The notes beneath the pieces are model-generated. The model worked only from the letters and a program-made list of their open reading frames with translations, was not told the origin of the DNA and did no database searches. Both the position numbers and the translations under genes were made by a program. This document shows, piece by piece, positions 5,599 to 10,521 of a DNA stretch of 10,521 nt. The DNA comes from Sphingomonas sp. (GTDB taxonomy: Bacteria > Pseudomonadota > Alphaproteobacteria > Sphingomonadales > Sphingomonadaceae), in NCBI GenBank assembly GCA_019747165.1, contig JAIERC010000436.1:1-10521 (forward strand), in the 5' to 3' direction. How positions within the stretch are numbered: the stretch's first letter is position 1; each line of letters starts with the position of its first letter.

Positions 5599-6582
5599 CT
5601 ATCCCCTGACCCGCTCGTAAACCTCGAGCCGGTCGATGCCAAGCATCCGCGTATCGTGGAGGCGCCAGCGACCTTGCGCCTCGGCGAGAGCTTCGAGACC
5701 AATATCGCCAAGCGACGCCTTGCCGCTGCCGATCAGGATCGGTGCGCGGTAGAGTAGCAGACGATCGACCAGGTCCGCTGCCAAGAAAGCGGCTGCTGTC
5801 TGCGCGCCGCCTTCGACCAGCAAATCGTTGACCAGCGTCAACTGATCAATCGCTCCCGGCGCGGCAACCGCTTCCCAGCCTTCGGGCGCGGTGCCGCGCG
5901 TCAGCAGCAAGCGACGCGGGCTGCGCGCCGTCAGCCCCTCCAGCCGGACATCGAGTGTCGGCTGATCGGCGGCCAGCGTCCCGCGCCCGACCAGAATCGC
6001 TTCGTGCCGCGTTCGCTCGAGATGGGCGTGCGCGCGGGCGATGGCGCCGGTGATCCAGCGGCTTTCCCCAGTTGCCAGCGCGATGCACCCGTCGAGCGAT
6101 GTGGCAAGCTTGAGCGTAACGGCCGGGCGGCCGAGCCGCTGACGGGTGAGGAAGCCAAGCATCGCGCGCTCGGCCTCGGCAGCGCGGGGCCCTGTCACCA
6201 GCGCAATGCCAGCATCATCCAGCCGAGCCAGCCCCCGCCCGTTCACCGCGGGAAACGGATCGCCGATTGCAATCACGACTCGCCCGACGCCCGCCTCGCA
6301 GAGCACATCGGCACAGGCAGGGCCGCGCGCGCTCGGGCCGGCACAGGGTTCAAGCGTGACATAGGCCGTTGCACCGTGCGCGGAGGGGCCCGCCTGCGCG
6401 ATCGCCATCGCCTCGGCATGGGGTCGACCGCCTGGCTGGGTCCAGCCGCGTCCCACCACCTTGCCCTCGCGCACGATCACGCAACCGACACAGGGATTGG
6501 GTGCCGTCAGTCCGCGTCCGCGCTCACCCAGCGCTAGTGCCGCGCCCATCCAGCGCGCATCGTCGGCGGTTGCGTTGGCCAA
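5599..6582 (-). CDS. ribD: Bifunctional diaminohydroxyphosphoribosylaminopyrimidine deaminase / 5-amino-6-(5-phosphoribosylamino)uracil reductase
   Basis: RibD carries out the second and third steps after GTP ring opening. From the proposed start the protein has 327 residues. The N-terminal deaminase domain shows APNPCVGCVI (27-36), the zinc and catalytic HAEAM (55-59, H55 and E57), and zinc cysteines C80 and C90 in a loop (PCAGPSARGPAC) that departs from the common CSHHGRTPPC and is one residue longer. The C-terminal reductase domain shows LKLATSLDG (157-165), ESRWITG (173-179) and VEGG (256-259). The best start is a TTG at 6582, 8 nt after the upstream gene's stop, since homology (DDARWMGAALAL) begins about ten residues later; an ATG lies eleven codons in, and no clear Shine-Dalgarno helps to decide. 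It is coupled to ribE 4 nt downstream. No FMN riboswitch is apparent in front of it. Confidence 0.94.
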   Translation of the reverse strand: MANATADDARWMGAALALGERGRGLTAPNPCVGCVIVREGKVVGRGWTQPGGRPHAEAMAIAQAGPSAHGATAYVTLEPCAGPSARGPACADVLCEAGVGRVVIAIGDPFPAVNGRGLARLDDAGIALVTGPRAAEAERAMLGFLTRQRLGRPAVTLKLATSLDGCIALATGESRWITGAIARAHAHLERTRHEAILVGRGTLAADQPTLDVRLEGLTARSPRRLLLTRGTAPEGWEAVAAPGAIDQLTLVNDLLVEGGAQTAAAFLAADLVDRLLLYRAPILIGSGKASLGDIGLEALAEAQGRWRLHDTRMLGIDRLEVYERVRG

Positions 6583-6590
6583 TGGGCTAG

Positions 6591-6938
6591 TCAGATGCCC
6601 ATCGCTTTCAGCTTGTCGTCGAGCCGTTTGAACTCGGCCTGGCGTTCTTTCTGCAGTTTTTCCAGCTCGGCCTGCTTTTTGTGCGCAATGACCTGGTCGA
6701 TCTTTTGCTGCGCCTTGATCTCGGCTTCGCTCCGGCTGGCGGGCCATTGCTCAACATAGATGATGTTTTTTCGGTACACCCGGTCAGCGTGCGAATCATG
6801 GGCAAAGCCTGCCACCACCGCCGATGTGACCACGACCGACAGCGCCAGAAAGCCAAGCTCAAAGGGCCGACGCTGCGCCAGATAAAGCCGCAGATCGCGA
6901 ATGCCCCGCAAGGGCGAGAAACGGGCGAAATAGTTCAT
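6591..6938 (-). CDS. Hypothetical single-span membrane protein with C-terminal coiled coil, first gene of the rib cluster
   Basis: This 115-residue protein is not one I can assign to a named family. Residues 1-26 are basic (RGIRDLRLYLAQRRP), 27-46 are a hydrophobic segment (FELGFLALSVVVTSAVVAGF), and from about residue 68 to 112 it is a charged Lys/Glu/Gln-rich helix with heptad character (QQKIDQVIAHKKQAELEKL), likely a coiled coil. The positive-inside rule places the N-terminus in the cytoplasm and the coiled coil in the periplasm. The ATG at 6938 is preferred over a TTG ten codons upstream. It has no Shine-Dalgarno sequence, but a TATCTT hexamer ends 6 nt before it, so it may be leaderless. 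The stop is 8 nt before the likely ribD start, so it is probably cotranscribed with ribD-ribE. A function in riboflavin supply is not evident. Confidence 0.8.
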   Translation of the reverse strand: MNYFARFSPLRGIRDLRLYLAQRRPFELGFLALSVVVTSAVVAGFAHDSHADRVYRKNIIYVEQWPASRSEAEIKAQQKIDQVIAHKKQAELEKLQKERQAEFKRLDDKLKAMGI

Positions 6939-6944
6939 CGCGGC

Positions 6945-6950
6945 AAGATA
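6945..6950 (-). promoter_or_regulatory. Candidate -10 element of the ribD operon
   Basis: On the coding strand TATCTT ends 6 nt before the ATG at 6938, the same spacing as at ribB. The expected transcription start would be at or next to the A of the ATG. The hexamer 17 nt upstream (TGGCCT, 6973-6968) is a poor -35, so support is weak. Confidence 0.3.
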
Positions 6951-7037
6951 GGGCGGGCAAGCCGCCAAGGCCAGCCCCCCGCCCTTCCCCTGTCGTGCCC
7001 TCTCATCCCGGTCGCGCGCCCAATGCCGTGGCGGTGA

Positions 7038-7576
7038 TCAAGCCTCTTCAATCCGAAACGTCACGCGCATCACCCGCCAGCGTTCCACCGGTGCGCCGTC
7101 GCGCGTCGCTGGACGGAAACGCCATTTGCTAAGCGCGGTCCGCCGGGTTGTTTCGAAGAAATCGTCAGAGGTTGCGCTGACGCGTTCGACAGCGCTCACG
7201 CGGCCATCAATGCCGATCAGCACGCGAACGACAACAAAACCGCTGCGTTACCCTCGCTGGTGCCGGTCGGTCCGGTCGGGATGATGGTCGTGCCGGGGAA
7301 GGTGACGTCCACGGGGCGATCAATCTTGATGATGGGGTCGGGGATGGTCGGTTTCGGTTGGGGCGCGGGGTCGGTCTTCGCTCTTGGCTGGACGGGCTCT
7401 GGCGGTGGGGGCTTGATCGGAATGTTGACGATCTCAATGGGTCCTGGCGGCTTGATCTTGATGATCTCGGGTGCCGCCAGCAGCACCGCGGTCAGAACGC
7501 CCGCGTTGATGGCGATCGCCATCGCCAGGCTGCCGGGCTTGATCGTGCCGGGCCGGTCATATCGTTCAGCATACAT
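7038..7576 (-). pseudogene. tonB: TonB-like energy transducer, disrupted by frameshift and apparent internal deletion
   Basis: The N-terminal frame starts at the ATG at 7576, with GGAG about 9 nt upstream. It encodes a short cytoplasmic segment, a membrane anchor (LAMAIAINAGVLTAVLLAA) and a Pro-rich periplasmic spacer with repeated Lys-Pro and Glu-Pro pairs, typical of TonB. It hits TGA at 7217-7219. A second frame ending at 7038 encodes the end of a TonB C-terminal domain: VVVRVLIGIDGRVSAVERV, then ALSKWRFRPATRDGAPVERW. The frames join by a -1 shift at the run of four A (7236-7239, + strand). Even after joining, the first part of the C-terminal domain is missing: the block with the YP motif that normally precedes G-x-V-x-V-R-V. 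This fits an out-of-frame deletion of about 30 codons. Since that block touches the TonB box of receptors, function should be lost. No exbB or exbD is nearby. A sequencing error could explain the shift but not the missing block. Confidence 0.8.
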
Positions 7577-7602
7577 GGCCTGTTCTCCATCTTCTCCGCT
7601 GT

Positions 7603-7619
7603 CCGGATCAAACGTCCGG
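7603..7619 (-). promoter_or_regulatory. Small hairpin in the tonB leader
   Basis: CCGGA (7603-7607) and TCCGG (7615-7619) form a 5-bp stem with a 7-nt loop in the untranslated leader of the tonB-like gene, between the predicted promoter and the Shine-Dalgarno sequence. There is no T-run, so it is not a terminator. It could be a protein-binding site or chance. Confidence 0.25.
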
Positions 7620-7626
7620 CTCTGTG

Positions 7627-7655
7627 ATGGTACAACATAACATGATTCGCTTCAA
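7627..7655 (-). promoter_or_regulatory. Candidate promoter of the tonB-like gene
   Basis: On the coding strand TTGAAG (7655-7650) and TACCAT (7632-7627) are 17 nt apart, in the 108-nt gap after gltX and about 50 nt before the tonB ATG. The match to sigma-70 hexamers is moderate. The AT-rich spacer (ATGTTATGTTG) is the only AT-rich patch in the gap and could hold a Fur-type site, but no clear Fur box palindrome is seen. Confidence 0.35.
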
Positions 7656-7684
7656 GCTAGAGTTCCGTAACGTCACCTCCACGC

Positions 7685-9016
7685 TCAATCGTTGCTGGAT
7701 AGCCTAGCCAGCGCTCGCTCGCGCCCGATCAGCGGCAGCAATGCCGCCATGTCTGGGCCATGATCCAGTCCGGTCAGCGCGCGACGGAGCGGAAGGAACA
7801 GCGCCTTGCCGCTGCGCCCGGTGCTTGCCTTCAGCGCCGCCGTCAGCGCGTGCCAGGGATCACTGGACCAATCCAGTGCTGCGGCCAGCGCCTTGGCCTC
7901 GGCCAAAAAGGCCTTGTCTTCCGGGGCAGGCATGGTTTCGATGGGGCCCTCAATCACGCGCCACCAATCCGCCGCCTCGGCGATGATCTTTATGTTGGGG
8001 CGGATCGTCTGCCAGGTCGGCGCGTCCATACCGGCTGGCAGCCGATCGGCGACTCGCGCGAAATCGAGCTGATGAATAATCTTGGCATTGAGTGTTTCCA
8101 GCTCGCCATCATCAAAGCGCGCGGGCGCGCGACCGAAGCGGGCGAGACCGAAGGCGGCGATGAGTGGCGCACGATCGGGCAGCGGTTCGATCGGGTCACT
8201 CGTCCCCAGCCGGGCAAGCAGCGCGATAATGGCTTCGGGCTCGATGCCGTTCTCACGAAATGCCTCGACCCCGATCGAGCCAAGCCGTTTCGACAGCTTG
8301 CCCTCGGTCCCAACCAGCAAAGCCGCGTGCGCGAACTGCGGCGGCGCGACTCCCATCGCCGCGAACATCTGCAATTGCAGCGCGGTGTTGGAGACATGAT
8401 CTTCGCCGCGCACGACATGGCTGATGCCCATATCGGCATCGTCAATCGCCGAGGGCAGCATATAGAGCCAGGTCCCGTCGGCGCGGCGGATGACCGGATC
8501 GCTCATCGTCGCTGGGTCGAGCTTTTGGTGGCCACGGATGAGATCATTCCACTCGATCGGTGCATCATGATCGAGCTTGAAGCGATAATGCGGACGGACG
8601 CCCTCGCTCTCGAGCTTCGCGCGGCCGGCGTCGGTCAGCGCCAGTGCGGCCCGGTCATAGACCGGCGGCAGCCCGCGCCCGGCGGCAATTTTGCGCCTAA
8701 GGTCCAGCTCCTGCGCGGTTTCATAGGCCGGATAGACTCGACCCGCCGCCAGCAGTGCATCGAACTGTGCTTGGTACAGGTCGAACCGCTCGGACTGCCG
8801 CACCTCGCCATCGGGCTCCAGCCCCAGCCAGGCGAGATCGGCGCGGATCGAGTCGACAAAGCGTTCCTCGCTGCGTTCGGCATCGGTATCGTCGATCCGC
8901 AGCATGAAGCGCCCGCCCAGTTTTCTGGCCAGCAGCCAGTTTTGCAGCGCGGGGCGGATATTGCCGACATGCAGCGTGCCGGTGGGCGAGGGCGCGAAAC
9001 GGGTGGTGACGGTCAT
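7685..9016 (-). CDS. gltX: Glutamate--tRNA ligase (short, zinc-less type)
   Basis: This class I aminoacyl-tRNA synthetase attaches glutamate to tRNA. It has 443 residues, shorter than the usual 465-485. Motifs in order are RFAPSPTGTLHVGN (6-19, with HVGN as the HIGH signature), RIDDTDAERS (40-49), HVVRGEDHVSNT (200-211), and KLSKR (240-244) as the KMSKS loop. The anticodon-binding domain follows to the end. The cysteine cluster that binds zinc in E. coli GluRS is absent: the stretch after VYPAY has no Cys. Many alphaproteobacteria carry two gltX genes, one of which prefers tRNA-Gln, supplying Glu-tRNA-Gln to the GatCAB amidotransferase. This sequence looks like the shorter paralogue, but the specificity is an inference. 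The ATG at 9016 has no good Shine-Dalgarno sequence. The gene is divergent from prs. Confidence 0.95.
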   Translation of the reverse strand: MTVTTRFAPSPTGTLHVGNIRPALQNWLLARKLGGRFMLRIDDTDAERSEERFVDSIRADLAWLGLEPDGEVRQSERFDLYQAQFDALLAAGRVYPAYETAQELDLRRKIAAGRGLPPVYDRAALALTDAGRAKLESEGVRPHYRFKLDHDAPIEWNDLIRGHQKLDPATMSDPVIRRADGTWLYMLPSAIDDADMGISHVVRGEDHVSNTALQLQMFAAMGVAPPQFAHAALLVGTEGKLSKRLGSIGVEAFRENGIEPEAIIALLARLGTSDPIEPLPDRAPLIAAFGLARFGRAPARFDDGELETLNAKIIHQLDFARVADRLPAGMDAPTWQTIRPNIKIIAEAADWWRVIEGPIETMPAPEDKAFLAEAKALAAALDWSSDPWHALTAALKASTGRSGKALFLPLRRALTGLDHGPDMAALLPLIGRERALARLSSND

Positions 9017-9022
9017 AGTCGT

Positions 9023-9051
9023 GCTCTAGGGAGCGAGGCTTGACGCGGCAA
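9023..9051 (-). promoter_or_regulatory. Candidate promoter of gltX
   Basis: On the coding strand TTGCCG (9051-9046) and TAGAGC (9028-9023) are 17 nt apart, and the ATG begins 7 nt after the -10. Hexamer matches are moderate. The geometry repeats that seen at ribB and would give a leaderless gltX mRNA, which agrees with the lack of a Shine-Dalgarno sequence. Confidence 0.35.
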
Positions 9052-9118
9052 TGCCCCCTTTGCGTTGGCGGACACGCACTCTAAGGGGTCACAAATCTGT
9101 TACGAAGGGGTGCGCCAG

Positions 9119-10054
9119 ATGAAGCTGATGACCGGCAATTCGAACATGCCGCTGGCGCGCGACGTGGCGAGCTATCTCGACATTCCCCTGACCCAGGCCA
9201 GCGTGCGCCGCTTCGCCGATGAGGAAGTGTTCGTCGAAATCCATGAGAATGTCCGCGGTGAGGATGTGTTCGTGCTGCAATCAACGGGCTATCCCGCCAA
9301 TGATAATCTGATGGAGCTGCTGATCTGCGTCGATGCGCTCCGGCGCGCATCGGCCAAGCGGATCACCGCCGTCATCCCCTATTTCGGCTATGCCCGGCAG
9401 GACCGCAAATCAGGCTCGCGCACGCCGATTTCGGCTAAGCTCGTCGCTAATCTCATCGCCGTGGCAGGCGCGAACCGCGTGCTATCGATCGACCTGCACG
9501 CGGGGCAGATCCAGGGTTTTTTCGATATCCCGACCGACAATCTGTTCGCAGCCCCAGTGATGTCGGCGGACATCGAGGCGCGTTATGGTGATCGCAACCT
9601 GATGGTCGTCTCCCCCGACGTCGGCGGCGTGGTCCGCGCGCGTGCGCTCGCCAAGCGGCTCAACAACGCCCCGCTCGCCATTGTCGACAAGCGTCGCGAG
9701 CGCGCGGGTGAATCCGAAGTCATGAACATCATCGGCGATGTCGAGGGACGTTTTTGCATCCTGATCGACGATATCGTCGATTCGGCAGGCACGCTGTGCA
9801 ATGCCGCCGCCGCGTTGAAACAAGCCGGGGCGGCGGGGGTGATCGCCTATTGTACCCATGGCGTGCTGTCGGGCGGCGCGGTCGCGCGCGTCGAAGGATC
9901 GGCGCTGAGCGAGCTGATCATCACCGATTCGATCGGCCAGCATGACGTGATCAAGGGCGCCAATCGCATCCGGCTGCTGACGATCGCGCCGCTGCTGGGC
10001 GAAGCGATCAAGCGGATTGCGGACGAATCGAGCGTTTCAAGCCTGTTCGACTGA
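9119..10054 (+). CDS. prs: Ribose-phosphate pyrophosphokinase (PRPP synthase)
   Basis: The enzyme makes phosphoribosyl pyrophosphate from ribose 5-phosphate and ATP, feeding purine, pyrimidine, histidine, tryptophan and NAD synthesis. It has 311 residues, the normal class I length. Signatures are MKLMTGNSNMPLA at the N-terminus, RFADEEVFVEI (31-41), FGYARQDRK (89-97, ATP loop), SIDLHAGQIQGFF (123-135, with catalytic-site H128), VSPDVGGVVRA (164-174), KRRERAGESE (191-200, flexible catalytic loop) and the PRPP loop DDIVDSAGT (217-225). I chose the ATG at 9119 because the family starts at MK-(L/I)-M-(T/S)-GNSN and an AAGGGG lies about 9 nt upstream; an in-frame TTG at 9065 would add 18 unrelated residues. 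The last 18 bp overlap the 3' end of crtZ, which runs in the opposite direction. Confidence 0.98.
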   Translation: MKLMTGNSNMPLARDVASYLDIPLTQASVRRFADEEVFVEIHENVRGEDVFVLQSTGYPANDNLMELLICVDALRRASAKRITAVIPYFGYARQDRKSGSRTPISAKLVANLIAVAGANRVLSIDLHAGQIQGFFDIPTDNLFAAPVMSADIEARYGDRNLMVVSPDVGGVVRARALAKRLNNAPLAIVDKRRERAGESEVMNIIGDVEGRFCILIDDIVDSAGTLCNAAAALKQAGAAGVIAYCTHGVLSGGAVARVEGSALSELIITDSIGQHDVIKGANRIRLLTIAPLLGEAIKRIADESSVSSLFD

Positions 10055-10521
10055 GCGTCCCGACGCATCCTGAATGCCGGCCACCCGCACCCCGGCCATT
10101 TCGCGGCGCTTCAATTCGGCCTTCAGCGCTTCCGGTTTGGGCGCATAGATAAAGCCAAAGCTCACCGTGCCATGCTTTGTCTGCACCACGTGATGCAGCC
10201 GGTGCGCCTGCACGATTCGCTTCATGTAACTCCAGCGCGGCACATAGCCGGTCTCGAACCGGCGGTGGACGATGATGTCGTGGAAGCCGAGATAGATCGC
10301 GCCATAGCCAGCAATGCCTGCGCCAAGCCAGGTTGCCCAGTCACCCGTCGTGCCGCTCGTCCCCAACACCAGCAGCACAACCGACGGCGTCGCGAAAATC
10401 ACGAAGAACCAGTCATTGAGCTCCCAGAAGCCGGTGCGGGGCTGGTGGTGGCTTTCATGCAGGAACCAGCCAAAGCCGTGCATCACCCAACGGTGAACGA
10501 CATAGGCGAACACCTCCATCC
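10037..10521 (-). CDS. crtZ: Beta-carotene hydroxylase CrtZ (5' truncated by window edge)
   Basis: CrtZ adds 3- and 3'-hydroxyl groups to beta-carotene rings, giving zeaxanthin, in the inner membrane. The frame is open through the right edge of the window. Counting from the first visible Met (10519), 160 residues are present, close to the full protein (about 160-180), so only the first membrane helix is probably missing. All histidine clusters of the di-iron membrane hydroxylase family are seen: HRWVMH (9-14), HESHH (21-25), HDIIVH (80-85) and HRLHH (106-110). Further family blocks are HGFGWFLHESHHQPR, WELND and VSFGFIYAP (119-127). Hydrophobic segments near 37-53 and 62-80 are membrane helices. 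No other carotenoid genes are in the window. The 3' end overlaps that of prs by 18 bp. The product fits the yellow pigmentation of sphingomonads. Confidence 0.95.
   Translation of the reverse strand, partial: MEVFAYVVHRWVMHGFGWFLHESHHQPRTGFWELNDWFFVIFATPSVVLLVLGTSGTTGDWATWLGAGIAGYGAIYLGFHDIIVHRRFETGYVPRWSYMKRIVQAHRLHHVVQTKHGTVSFGFIYAPKPEALKAELKRREMAGVRVAGIQDASGRSVEQA

Noticed and set aside
7200..7240. Programmed -1 frameshift producing a full TonB
   Set aside because: The run at the junction is only four A/T with no canonical X-XXY-YYZ heptamer or downstream stem, and the joined product would still lack the YP block of the C-terminal domain.
7760..9043. 427-residue open frame on the + strand
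   Set aside because: It lies antisense to gltX, has a composition typical of a GC-rich shadow frame and shows no family motif.

Overview
This is a GC-rich chromosomal window that most resembles a sphingomonad-type alphaproteobacterium. The evidence is a carotenoid hydroxylase (crtZ), a riboflavin operon whose DHBP synthase carries a cysteine-less GTP cyclohydrolase II-like tail, a short second-type glutamyl-tRNA synthetase, and start regions that often lack a Shine-Dalgarno sequence. The genus is an inference from family resemblance; no database comparison was possible.

Layout. At the left edge (1-593, + strand) is the C-terminal half of an Old Yellow Enzyme-family flavin oxidoreductase. It converges on a cytochrome P450 (784-2154, - strand), and the gap of about 190 bp between them holds a repeat element with a perfect 25-bp inverted repeat. 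From about 6938 down to 784 everything reads on the - strand: a small membrane/coiled-coil protein, ribD, ribE (riboflavin synthase), ribB (an HTH-RibB-RibX fusion), ribH, a small membrane protein of unknown function, a GNAT acetyltransferase and the P450. Several junctions are tightly packed: ribD/ribE are 4 nt apart, ribB/ribH share one base (TAATG), ribH and the next gene are 4 nt apart, and the membrane protein and GNAT overlap by 4 nt (TTGA). Further right are a tonB-like gene broken by a frameshift and an apparent internal loss (7038-7576, -), gltX (7685-9016, -), the divergent prs (9119-10054, +), and the 3' part of crtZ (10037-10521, -), whose end overlaps the end of prs by 18 bp.

The rib genes encode most of the riboflavin pathway: RibD (deaminase/reductase), RibB (DHBP synthase), RibH (lumazine synthase) and RibE (riboflavin synthase). 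The GTP cyclohydrolase II step is not supplied here, because the GCHII-like domain of the RibB fusion has lost all three zinc cysteines, so a separate ribA is expected elsewhere.

The most interesting signal is at ribB. Its protein begins with a helix-turn-helix (XRE-like) domain. Directly upstream, a perfect 18-bp palindrome (ATCACAT-N4-ATGTGAT) sits between a good -35 and -10 that would start transcription at the ATG itself, and a third copy of the half-site lies about 32 bp upstream. No FMN riboswitch is visible. This suggests a biosynthetic enzyme that represses its own promoter, which would be an unusual way to control flavin synthesis. A second operator-like palindrome lies just upstream of the P450.
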